DNA of 64,000 nucleotides, taken from the NCBI GenBank assembly GCA_034437515.1, contig DAOTTX010000173.1:1-64000 (forward strand). Reading direction: 5' to 3'. Origin of the DNA: DAOTTX01 sp034437515. GTDB lineage: Bacteria; Chloroflexota; Anaerolineae; Aggregatilineales; Phototrophicaceae. Made by a program: the position numbers and the translations under genes. The notes below the pieces were generated by a model. That model worked only from the letters and a program-made list of their open reading frames with translations. It was not told where the DNA came from and searched no databases. Of this stretch, positions 1 to 8,194 are shown piece after piece; positions within the stretch are counted from its first letter, which is position 1, and every line of letters begins with the position of its first letter.

Positions 1-866
1 GTCAGTGTATAGTCGCCGGTTTTGACCGTCGCTTCACCGTCGATGCAGGTCAGCGTGTGGAAGAAGCGCCCGGCGGTATCGAGCTTGGTCGCTTCTTCGC
101 TCAGCCGGTGGAGATCGGTCTTAAAAAACGCATTGCTGACCACCGTCACCGACTCGGAGTCATCATCACCATAGCTGACCACCTCCGGCACCGAGTCTAC
201 GTTGGAAACCTGCACGCCCTTCTCGATGTGCAGTTCGCGTGGGTTGCCGTCCAAGCCCATGCGTCCCCAATCGTAGAGTCGATAAGTCGTGTTGCTGGAT
301 TGCTGTACCTCGTAGAGCAGCACGCCCGGCCCAATCGCGTGGACGGTGTTGGCGGGGATGAAGAACAGGTCGCCCGGTTTGACGTCGGCATCCACCAGCA
401 GGTCGGCGAGTTCGTTGTCCTCGATGGCCCGCGCCATTGTTTCACGCGGGGTGCCCGGTTGCACACCGATGATGAGCTTCGCGCCGGGGTCGGCGGCGAG
501 GATGTACCACGCCTCGGTTTTGCCGCGTGGCTGGCCTTCGAGTTCGGCGGCCTGGGCGTCGTCGGGGTGTACCTGCACGGAAAGCCAATCCGCCGCGTCG
601 ATCAACTTTATGAGCAGCGGCAGGCCGTCCGCCGGGTCATTACCGGGGCCGGCGAAAGCATCGCCGTATTCGTTGAACAGATCACCCAGCGTGCGCCCGG
701 TGAGTGGTCCGTTGGCGACCGTCGCTGTGTCGTGGATTTCCCAGGATTCGCCGTAAGGCTCGTCAGTGGGCAGGTCTTTGGACATCACCTGTGCGAGTTT
801 GCGCCCGCCCCACACCTTGACGTGCAGTGACGGTTCCAGCAACAGTGGATAAAGCTCGACCATCAT
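1..866 (-). CDS. manA: Mannose-6-phosphate isomerase, class I (3' end cut by window edge)
   Basis: Interconverts mannose-6-phosphate and fructose-6-phosphate, a zinc-dependent cytosolic step feeding GDP-mannose and glycan synthesis. The minus-strand translation starts MMVELYPLLLEPSLHVKVWG and shows the type I PMI landmarks: the Q-V-H-P-D-D zinc motif, G-K-T-E-A-W with the metal-binding Glu, and P-A-N-T-V-H-A-I with the later His. About 288 codons are present and the frame is still open at base 1. The length suits the short, roughly 310-330 residue bacterial type I enzymes. The start at 866 is preceded by AAGG with about 6 nt spacing; a second ATG lies one codon later. It is divergent from the repeat protein at 1038. 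The long plus-strand open frame opposite it is a shadow. Confidence 0.9.
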   Translation of the reverse strand, partial: MMVELYPLLLEPSLHVKVWGGRKLAQVMSKDLPTDEPYGESWEIHDTATVANGPLTGRTLGDLFNEYGDAFAGPGNDPADGLPLLIKLIDAADWLSVQVHPDDAQAAELEGQPRGKTEAWYILAADPGAKLIIGVQPGTPRETMARAIEDNELADLLVDADVKPGDLFFIPANTVHAIGPGVLLYEVQQSSNTTYRLYDWGRMGLDGNPRELHIEKGVQVSNVDSVPEVVSYGDDDSESVTVVSNAFFKTDLHRLSEEATKLDTAGRFFHTLTCIDGEATVKTGDYTL

Positions 867-974
867 CAATTGCCTTTCTAAAAATATGACATTTGCATAA
901 GTTCTCTCTACTGTAGCGCATCTGAGTGACATATCATACGTGCTTTAAGCGCATATGAATCATCGAAAGTTTAA

Positions 975-1003
975 TTGGCATTACCGGCTAAACCCGTCAT
1001 AAT
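975..1003 (+). promoter_or_regulatory. Sigma-70-type promoter for the repeat protein
   Basis: TTGGCA at 975-980 and CATAAT at 998-1003 are separated by 17 bp, about 35 bp upstream of the TTG start at 1038. It lies in the 171-bp divergent region shared with manA. Confidence 0.55.
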
Positions 1004-1037
1004 GGGAAATGTATGCTCGCAATCAGGAGGCGTTATC

Positions 1038-3593
1038 TTGTCCAGACTCAAATATGGTCTTATTTTTAGCTTGATTATCGGTGTGTTGGTCGCACTGCCA
1101 TTGTTTGCCCAGTCCGACGACGCGGGGGATTGCGACATCGACCTGAGTGAGATCGCTATGACGCTCATCCAGGCACAGGATGCCGCTGGTAGTGGTGACA
1201 ACATCACCGCATTAGACATCATCGGCGATGCCGAAGCAGAAATCGAGGCACTGCGCGAGGCATGCGGTGGGGCGCTCGGTGCGTTTGACGTTTACACCAC
1301 CGAGGACGGCGAGTATCGCTTCATCTATCCTGCCGCGTGGGCGTTCGTGGAACAAAACCGCAACGGCTACGTGATGGCAACATCCGAAGAAGTGATCGAA
1401 CTGCTTAACACGACCACCCCGACCTTCGAAAGCGGGATGCAAGGCGTCGCGCTGTTGTTAGGCAATGCTCGGCAAGTCGGCGGCAGCAGTGGTGATGGTC
1501 TCGCGGCTATTGCGGATGCTTACGCCACGCAGATCGAGGAAATCGGTTATACCGTCAGTGACCGTACCTCGACCGAGGTCAACGGCAACCCGGCAGCGTA
1601 CATCTATTTTGATGGTGACGACTTTACCTCAACGCTGGTCGCCGTTGATCTCTCCGCAGAAGATACATTTGCGGTCTTTATCGGCTCGGCAGCACAGGAC
1701 GAGTACGAGGCGTTCGATATGGTGCTGCAAGGCATCGTTGAGTCGCTCGAACCCGCGCCCGTGTCGGAAGCGCCTCCGGTTGTTCTGCCGCAAACCTTCA
1801 CTTTTGACAATAACTCGTTGGCGTTCGATTATCCCGAAGGTTGGATCGTCGGTCTGGAGGAGAGTTTCGGCAGCATAAACAGCGCGTTCCTCGGCACCTC
1901 AATGGGTGGCATTAACGAGGTCAGCGATAACGCGACCCCTATACTCAGGAACGACGAACAGGTGCTGCTGGTGCTGAGTGGCGAACCGCAGGACATCGCC
2001 GATTTTGAGAGCGAAACCCTGGACGACCTGGGCAATTACTTTGTATCTGAAGGGCTGGCGGATATCTTCACGCTGTCCGTCGCGGAAGACGCCCAATACG
2101 GCGATGCCGCCGCGCTCGAATTTGGGATTACCGGCGGGAGCATCGCGGGCGACCTGACCATCGTTGAACTTGCGCCCGAAGCGACCTATGCCGTTTTCGT
2201 CCTCTTGAGCAACAGTGATAGTGCGCCGGAAAATAGCCGTCTGTTGGAAGCCATTGTCGCCTCGGTGCGCTTCCCGCCGGGGGGGGATCCGCTCGGATTT
2301 GGTGATGATGTTGACATCGTAGAAGCCACACCCACCGCTGAAATTCCCGCAGAAACCACCGAAGAACCGGTCGCGGACGTTGAACTGGATGAGACGCTAG
2401 AAGAAGATTTCTTCAGCTTTGACTATCCGGCGGAATGGGTGTTCGACGATAACCAATATTCTTTCCGCGTTGATACTAACGATGGCCTCAGTGCGAGCAT
2501 TGCATTAGGCACGTCACTCGCGGCGATTAATCTGCTGAGCGCCTCGGAAGACCCGACCTACGAGGCCGGTCAGGTTGGCATGAATGTCTTCATCGGCGCT
2601 GCTAATGACATCCTGGGCGGCACGGGATCAGACACGGTCGACTCCATCCTTTCGCCATTTGCAGGGGACGTCCCTGACCCGTTCGAGGTCAGCTTACTTG
2701 AAATCGAGGATACGCAGGGCGAACTGGTCTTCGGTGACGGCGAGAACGTGGTCGCGTCGATCTACGTGATTGAAGTGGAACCGGGGTTGTTCGCTGCGTT
2801 TGCCGCTGCTGGTGCGCCTGCGGATCAGTCGTACCTACGGGCGTTGACGGCGGCGATAGCGGACTCGTTCACCTACGATGCCGAGGCCGTCGCAGCGGAG
2901 ATTGAGAGTTTAACCGAATCAGAGCAAGACGACCCGAACGAGCCGGTGCCAACCTCAGTGGAATTGGCGACAGAAGCCGCCACACCGACCGAAGCCGTCG
3001 AGGAAGCCACGCCGCAGGTCGAGCTTGACAGCACCCTTGAAGGTGCGTTCTTCAGTTTTGATTATCCGTCCGATTGGGTCGTCAGCGACGAAGGATATGA
3101 TGATGACCTCGATGATTTCAATGAACCGAACGCGGACATCTATCTGGGTACGTCAGCACAGGCCATTGATTCGGTGTCTGAGTTTGGAGTGGTGGCCTCA
3201 TCTGAAGCTGGGGAGATCGGTGTCAACGTCTTTATCGACACGGAGAGCGAGTATAGCTCGTCATTGCCGGATGTGACGACGAGTGGCATTATTGACATCC
3301 TGCAAGACTTACTCGCCGCCGATTCCTCACTGACGGTGATTGACCGGGTGGATGATGGTGATCGTGGGCTGCTAGTGGTCAGCAATGTCGAGCAGGTCGT
3401 CATCATGCGCATCACCCAACTGGATGAAGGTGTGTTCGCCGGGATTTTCGCCATTGGTATTCCAGAGGAAGAAGCGACCATCCGGGCCATCGTTGATGGC
3501 ATCGAAGGCTCGCTGACCTACGACGCCGAAGCGGTCGAGGCGGCGAACGCCCCCGCTGATGCGGAGAGCATTGAGGTCACGCCAACGCCATAA
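1038..3593 (+). CDS. Secreted protein with four PsbP-like tandem domains
   Basis: Function unknown. The TTG at 1038 is preferred because CAGGAGG lies 7 nt upstream and translation from it gives a clean signal peptide (basic start, hydrophobic stretch, then FAQS). The mature protein is acidic. After a short helical segment there are four repeats of about 150-190 residues, each opening with an aromatic-rich F-x-(F/Y)-x-Y-P-x-x-W motif: at 1317 (FIYPAAW), 1816 (AFDYPEGW), 2413 (SFDYPAEW) and 3055 (SFDYPSDW). Later elements such as LGTS...I and a final (S/L)TYDAEAV also recur, most clearly in repeats 3 and 4. Pro/Thr/Glu-rich linkers separate the repeats and the end. The F-x-Y-P-x-x-W start resembles PsbP/Mog1-fold extracytoplasmic domains. 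Length is about 851 residues. An 8-G run lies at 2279-2286. Confidence 0.7.
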   Translation: MSRLKYGLIFSLIIGVLVALPLFAQSDDAGDCDIDLSEIAMTLIQAQDAAGSGDNITALDIIGDAEAEIEALREACGGALGAFDVYTTEDGEYRFIYPAAWAFVEQNRNGYVMATSEEVIELLNTTTPTFESGMQGVALLLGNARQVGGSSGDGLAAIADAYATQIEEIGYTVSDRTSTEVNGNPAAYIYFDGDDFTSTLVAVDLSAEDTFAVFIGSAAQDEYEAFDMVLQGIVESLEPAPVSEAPPVVLPQTFTFDNNSLAFDYPEGWIVGLEESFGSINSAFLGTSMGGINEVSDNATPILRNDEQVLLVLSGEPQDIADFESETLDDLGNYFVSEGLADIFTLSVAEDAQYGDAAALEFGITGGSIAGDLTIVELAPEATYAVFVLLSNSDSAPENSRLLEAIVASVRFPPGGDPLGFGDDVDIVEATPTAEIPAETTEEPVADVELDETLEEDFFSFDYPAEWVFDDNQYSFRVDTNDGLSASIALGTSLAAINLLSASEDPTYEAGQVGMNVFIGAANDILGGTGSDTVDSILSPFAGDVPDPFEVSLLEIEDTQGELVFGDGENVVASIYVIEVEPGLFAAFAAAGAPADQSYLRALTAAIADSFTYDAEAVAAEIESLTESEQDDPNEPVPTSVELATEAATPTEAVEEATPQVELDSTLEGAFFSFDYPSDWVVSDEGYDDDLDDFNEPNADIYLGTSAQAIDSVSEFGVVASSEAGEIGVNVFIDTESEYSSSLPDVTTSGIIDILQDLLAADSSLTVIDRVDDGDRGLLVVSNVEQVVIMRITQLDEGVFAGIFAIGIPEEEATIRAIVDGIEGSLTYDAEAVEAANAPADAESIEVTPTP

Positions 3594-4146
3594 ATCGCAC
3601 GAGATGGGCGACGGTGTCGCCTCTCCCCATTATCCATAAATCAGCCAACCGCCGAGCGTTGAAAACACCCGGCTACACGATGTCTGTCCACCAAAGGGAC
3701 AGGCACGCTCACATAAGATGCGTAGCGGTTAAAGCGACTGTTTATTACTCATCCCATAGCTGTCAATTTAGGCTTTTGGATCCCACCCGGTTTGACCTGC
3801 TAAGGCTTAGATGCTACTTTGTTCGTGCATTTTGCGGCTTTGTAGGTGGAAGCTCCGCTTTCTCCGTTTACGGGGATAAGGGGGCGTAGCGGGGATAGGG
3901 GTCAGAATAGCTGCATGGCTACATATTGAAGCACCATCGGCTTAACTTGACACGTATGGGGCGCGATTTTTCGCGTCCACCGTGGGGGACACTATGAGAC
4001 CTTCTCTTTGGTAGGTCGGCGAGTGGACGTTGAATGTTGCACGGTAGGTCAAAATCTGAAATGTCCCCAACGTTATTCGTCGTGAGACGCCGCTGATGTT
4101 AGAATGATACTATTCGGGCAGAACTTAAAAAGGAGCCATAATTTCC
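3594..4146. other. 553-bp intergenic region
   Basis: No convincing gene. A short hairpin (GGCGAC/GTCGCC around 3607-3621) follows the repeat-protein stop but has no T-run. A 91-codon open frame at 3614-3889 lacks a ribosome site and protein-like composition. Near 3873-3900 two imperfect copies of a CGGGGATA-GGGG unit occur in tandem. AAAAAGGAG, about 15 nt before 4147, is the Shine-Dalgarno of the next gene. Confidence 0.5.
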
Positions 4147-5334
4147 ATGTGGGACACTTTCGACGCTTTTCTGGAACAAGCACAGAGCACGCCTGTTGAC
4201 GAACGACAAGCCCTTGTTGATGACCTTCTGCGAGGCCGTTCTGAATGGCCCTGGATCAACGGTAAACGTGCGACATTCATCTATACCAATCTCGCGGCGG
4301 ATCGTGTCGCGCTGAATCTAGATACCATCGAAACCGACCCGCCCTTCGACCCGATGACACAACTCGAAGGCACAACACTCTGGTACGTCACCAGAGCATT
4401 TACCGACGATGACCTGCTCGACTATCTACTGGCGGTTGATGACCCGATGACGCCGCTGGCGAATGACAAGAACATCATGCAGCGCATCACCGATCATTGG
4501 CAGGTAGACCCGCGCAACCCGGCGAAGATGGTGACCGCGCAGATGACTGTTTCCGTCCTCCGCATGAGAGGCGCACGTCCCTTCCCGGATTGGACGAAAA
4601 TGCACCGCGTCCCACGCGGCAAAATCGAGGAACACAGCATCGACAGCAACCAGCTCGGTTTTAAGAACCGCAAGGTCTGGGTCTATACACCACCCGGTTA
4701 CGAGCCGGACGCCGACGTGCAGTATCCACTGTTGATCTTGCAGGACGGGCAGTGGTGCGTCGGGCCGCTGCAAATCCCACAGATGACCGATACGCTCATC
4801 AAACACGACCGCATGGAGCCGGTCATCATCGCAATGGTGCAAAGTGGTGACCAGCGCGACCGCATCAAGAACTACGTCAGCAATGACAAGCATTATCTGT
4901 TCTTGCTCATGGAGCTACTGCCCTTCCTGCAAACGCACTATCCGATTGACTCGACCAACCTCGGCATCGGCGGTGTGGCGGTCGGGGCGATTGCAGCCGC
5001 CCACGCCGCGCTCAAAAATCCGGCGGTGTTCACCCATCTAGCGATGATCTCACCCCCGCTAGGGCGCGGCATCGCGCAGGATCAACTGCGCGAGTATATC
5101 GACCGGTTCGAGAACGCCAACGCCTTACCCCGGCGCGTCTTTCAATCTGTCGGGCGCTACGAGACACGCTCCCGCTTTTACCTGCCAGCGCGTGCATTGC
5201 AGGCGGTGCTGAGCAAGCGTGATGATGTCGCCTACAAATATACGGAAATCGGCAGTGGGCACGGTCTCATCGCCTTCCGTAGCATCTTCCCGGAGGCGCT
5301 CGCGTGGATATATTCCAGCAAAGCAGGCGTATGA
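4147..5334 (+). CDS. Enterochelin-esterase-like alpha/beta hydrolase, nucleophile apparently missing
   Basis: The architecture matches Fes/YieL-type esterases: an N-terminal beta-sandwich-like region (residues about 30-150, including GKRATFIYTN and TLWYVTRAF) and a C-terminal esterase-D fold (about 155-395, with VWVYTPPGYE and YPLLILQDG). In the family the nucleophile elbow reads G-x-S-x-G-G before a helix ending in H/N-P. Here the aligned stretch is G-V-A-V-G-A (Ala278, bases 4978-4980), followed by AAAHAALKNPAVF, so the serine is replaced by alanine. The candidate catalytic His remains in GSGHG near the C-terminus. It may be a non-catalytic binding protein or use another residue. AAAAAGGAG precedes the ATG. 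It is monocistronic as far as can be seen. Confidence 0.75.
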   Translation: MWDTFDAFLEQAQSTPVDERQALVDDLLRGRSEWPWINGKRATFIYTNLAADRVALNLDTIETDPPFDPMTQLEGTTLWYVTRAFTDDDLLDYLLAVDDPMTPLANDKNIMQRITDHWQVDPRNPAKMVTAQMTVSVLRMRGARPFPDWTKMHRVPRGKIEEHSIDSNQLGFKNRKVWVYTPPGYEPDADVQYPLLILQDGQWCVGPLQIPQMTDTLIKHDRMEPVIIAMVQSGDQRDRIKNYVSNDKHYLFLLMELLPFLQTHYPIDSTNLGIGGVAVGAIAAAHAALKNPAVFTHLAMISPPLGRGIAQDQLREYIDRFENANALPRRVFQSVGRYETRSRFYLPARALQAVLSKRDDVAYKYTEIGSGHGLIAFRSIFPEALAWIYSSKAGV

Positions 5335-5454
5335 TCTGAAAAATTACCGAATGTTACGTTTTAAATACCAATTTAGGTGTAACATTAAAGTCATAAGCGT
5401 ATTCGTCTGGTATGTGCATCCAGTGGATGTACATGCGCATAGGAACTTACAGAG

Positions 5455-7698
5455 ATGTCAAGACAATCCCACATTACTCAGACTGACCTCGAAAGGTGTG
5501 AAGATGAGCAGATACATGTTCCCGGTTACATTCAATCACACGGTCTACTGTATGCGTTCGATGCTCAAGACCTGACGATCCGTTACGTCAGTGATAACAC
5601 CGGGCAGCCAGCCATTGAGTTGCTCGGTCAACCGGTAAGTGCTGTGTTAGACCCTGAGGAAGTCCAACAGTTCAAGGCCATTATTGATACCCCGACCACG
5701 ATACAGCTAGAGCCGCTTCACATTACCCGCACCGTCGATAGTGAACTGGTCGCGTTCAACGGTGTGATCCACCGCAACGACGACGGTTTGATTTTGTTGG
5801 AACTCGAACCGGATACGCTCGACACCTCATCGTCGTTCCTACAGGCGCAGCGCGAAGCCACAGGCATGATGAGCAAATTGCAAAGCATCGATGATCTCCC
5901 CATGCTGATGGACGTCGTCGCGGAGCTAGTGCATGCGTTCAGTGGATATGACCGGGTAATGGTCTACCGGTTCGATAAGCAATGGAACGGACACGTCGCT
6001 AGTGAGGTACGCACACCGAACGCGGTTGAGTCCTATGAGGGGTTGCACTACCCGGCAAGTGACATCCCAGCACAGGCGCGGCAGCTATACACGACGAACT
6101 GGCTAAGGATGATCGCCGATGTGGCCTATGAACCGGTGCCGATAGTCGGTGATAGCGACCATGCGCTTGATCTCAGCCGGTCACAGTTGCGCAGTGTCTC
6201 TCCCATTCACACCGAGTATTTACATAACATGGGTGTCGCCGCCACGATGACGGTTTCCATCGTCGTCGATGACGAGTTGTGGGGGATGATTGCCTGTCAT
6301 CATTACGCACCGAAGTTCGTGCCTTATGAAATCCGCGCGGGGTTGATGCTTTTTGCCGAGTTACTCTCCTGGCGACTCGCGCTCTTACAGCACAAATATC
6401 ATGAGACCCGGCTCGTTACAATTGAGGCCATGACCGCCAATCTCGTCGAAAAGATGCTGGATACGGACGACCCCATTCAGGCCATCAAGCAAGGCCCGGT
6501 AAAGTTTACCGATCTATTTGAAGTCGGTGGTGGGGCCATCTACATCGGTGAGACATGGCATACCTGCGGGGAAACACCCGATACCGCGCTGCTTGACGAG
6601 TTGGTGACGTGGTTGTGGACAAACGACCATGAAGGTATATTCGCAACCAATCACCTCAGCGGCGAGACGCCGGTCGGGGCACAGATGACCGCACTTGCCA
6701 GCGGTTTGATCGCGCTGCCGCTCCCATATTTTGATAAGGCCTATATTCTCTGGTTCCGCCCGGAAGAGGTGCACACCGTTACCTGGGGCGGGGAGCCGCA
6801 AAAGGCTTTACAGCGCGATGCCGAGGGACGCTTGCACCCACGTCAATCTTTCGCGGCCTGGAAAGAAGTGGTGCGTGCAAAGTCAGTCGATTGGGAAGAT
6901 TGGGAACTCGACGCGGCGCAGTATTTCGCCACACGCCTGCGCCAGGTGATGAACAACCTGGCGCTCACCGAGCAGATGATGGCGCTCGATTTTGAGCGCA
7001 AGCGGATCCGTATTCTGCAAGAATTTATCGGCAACATCTCCCACGATTTACGGACACCGCTTTCGATACTCAGCACCGGCCTTTATCTGCTCAAGAAAGA
7101 TCAGGTCACACACAGCCGTCTGCAACGCATCCAATCGCTAGAAAGCCAGATCATATACTTGCGCCAGATGGTTGATGATATGCTAACGACCACCCGGCTG
7201 GAAGGTGAGCCTGAGTTCCAATTCGAGCGGGTGGAAATGAACCGGCTGCTACAAGACATGAGTCTGGAAACCCTGGGTTACGAGGGAAGGATGCAGACCA
7301 CGATCAAGTTGACCCTCGCGGATGCCCCAATCCACGCGGTGGTGAACCCGTCGTATCTGCGGCGAGCGATATCAAACCTTGTGGAAAACGCCATTCACTA
7401 CTCACCGGATGGAGCGTTGGTGCAGGTCAGCTTGAAGCGTCAGCAGGACGAGCTACTAATTCGTGTGGTTGATAACGGTCGGGGCATCGCCCCGGGTGAC
7501 TTATCACGTATCTTCGAGCGTTTCTATCGTTCGAACGATGCTCGTAAGTACCGGAACGCGGGGTCTGGGTTAGGGTTGTCCATTGTCCAGCAGATTGTCA
7601 ATGCTCATCAGGGCGAGATCACGGTAGAGAGTCAGCTTGGTCAGGGCAGCACCTTCAGTATTTCTTTGCCATTAAGTCCATTCTCCGCAAATCACTAA
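5455..7698 (+). CDS. Bacteriophytochrome sensor histidine kinase
   Basis: Red/far-red photoreceptor kinase of the BphP type (747 residues). Domain order is PAS (about 20-125), GAF (140-310), PHY (320-500), HisKA (515-585) and HATPase (630-743). Chromophore features are intact: Cys15 in R-C-E-D-E-Q-I-H-V-P-G, the position that binds biliverdin in bacteriophytochromes; the P-A-S-D-I-P motif with Asp203; and the GAF histidines H252 and H257. The PHY tongue carries W-G-G and P-R-Q-S-F. The kinase has H530 in NISHDLRTP, an N box (NLVENAIHYS), G1 (DNGRGI) and G2 (GSGLGLSIV). There is no receiver domain and no adjacent cognate receiver or heme oxygenase. A CATCC-AGT-GGATG dyad lies about 30 bp upstream and might be an operator. 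Confidence 0.93.
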   Translation: MSRQSHITQTDLERCEDEQIHVPGYIQSHGLLYAFDAQDLTIRYVSDNTGQPAIELLGQPVSAVLDPEEVQQFKAIIDTPTTIQLEPLHITRTVDSELVAFNGVIHRNDDGLILLELEPDTLDTSSSFLQAQREATGMMSKLQSIDDLPMLMDVVAELVHAFSGYDRVMVYRFDKQWNGHVASEVRTPNAVESYEGLHYPASDIPAQARQLYTTNWLRMIADVAYEPVPIVGDSDHALDLSRSQLRSVSPIHTEYLHNMGVAATMTVSIVVDDELWGMIACHHYAPKFVPYEIRAGLMLFAELLSWRLALLQHKYHETRLVTIEAMTANLVEKMLDTDDPIQAIKQGPVKFTDLFEVGGGAIYIGETWHTCGETPDTALLDELVTWLWTNDHEGIFATNHLSGETPVGAQMTALASGLIALPLPYFDKAYILWFRPEEVHTVTWGGEPQKALQRDAEGRLHPRQSFAAWKEVVRAKSVDWEDWELDAAQYFATRLRQVMNNLALTEQMMALDFERKRIRILQEFIGNISHDLRTPLSILSTGLYLLKKDQVTHSRLQRIQSLESQIIYLRQMVDDMLTTTRLEGEPEFQFERVEMNRLLQDMSLETLGYEGRMQTTIKLTLADAPIHAVVNPSYLRRAISNLVENAIHYSPDGALVQVSLKRQQDELLIRVVDNGRGIAPGDLSRIFERFYRSNDARKYRNAGSGLGLSIVQQIVNAHQGEITVESQLGQGSTFSISLPLSPFSANH

Positions 7699-7814
7699 CG
7701 TCGAGCGTGCTTGAGGGCTTGTTCCATTGAGCCGTACAGTGTGACATCGATACCGCCGCTATCTTCAGCATCTCATCGGAACCGCTGATGATCGAATCAA
7801 ACTGCGGATCATCG

Positions 7815-8021
7815 GGGGAGCAGATCGCCGCGAACCCGTCGCTCATTTACTATCTTAGGACTTTCGCTTGAGATCTCAGGACGGTTCAGAAAAGCTCAAA
7901 TCTCTGATTTTTGAACCGTTAAAACCCTTTGTGAATATCCTGAGCGAAAGTCCTATATCTGTTGGTGACCAATGCCGAAGGGGATGTCAACCTGACTCTA
8001 CCCGCCGATGTGTTCCCCTAA
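7815..8021 (+). pseudogene. C-terminal remnant of a second SPFH/prohibitin gene, split by a MITE
   Basis: If bases 7856-7960 (the MITE plus one target copy) are removed, the plus strand reads GEQIAANPSLIYYLLVTNAE followed by GDVNLTLPADVFP and a stop at 8019-8021. The opening part lines up without gaps with the C-terminal region of the intact SPFH protein just downstream (QLAANPLLIQYEYIQNLSDN, then VSLAL), giving about 13 identities in 25 positions. No SPFH core precedes it, so only the tail of a former paralogue seems to survive. Reading frames further upstream are interrupted and cannot be assigned. Confidence 0.6.
7856..7955. mobile_element. 100-bp MITE with 13-bp perfect terminal inverted repeats
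   Basis: The left end TAGGACTTTCGCT (7856-7868) is the exact reverse complement of the right end AGCGAAAGTCCTA (7943-7955), and the match continues imperfectly to 16 of 19. The element is flanked by the direct repeat TATCT at 7851-7855 and 7956-7960, a 5-bp target duplication. Internally ACGGTTCA and TGAACCGT, and AAATC/GATTT around a 3-nt loop, form nested stems. There is no coding capacity, so it must have been mobilised in trans. The parent transposase family cannot be named from this window. Confidence 0.85.
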
Positions 8022-8142
8022 AGAATGGGGGGCGGAATCTGCAACAAATCGCGTAGAATAGACGTACAGATAACGTGACAATATGCCGATATGAGATATA
8101 GATGATAGCCAACTAGCTATAACGTAAAACTGATATGAGGCA

Positions 8143-8151
8143 TGTTATAAT
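8143..8151 (+). promoter_or_regulatory. Extended -10 promoter for the SPFH gene
   Basis: TGTTATAAT fits the TGn-TATAAT extended -10 pattern and lies 44 bp before the SPFH start. No good -35 hexamer is visible. Confidence 0.5.
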
Positions 8152-8194
8152 CGATAAATTACGAAACCAACTAATTCAAAGGAGCTTTTAAATT

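Noticed and set aside
57..830. 257-codon plus-strand frame opposite the first gene
   Set aside because: It is the antisense shadow of the well-supported mannose-6-phosphate isomerase on the minus strand and has no family-like motifs.
3614..3889. 91-codon frame between the repeat protein and the esterase
   Set aside because: No ribosome site, irregular composition and no recognisable motif.
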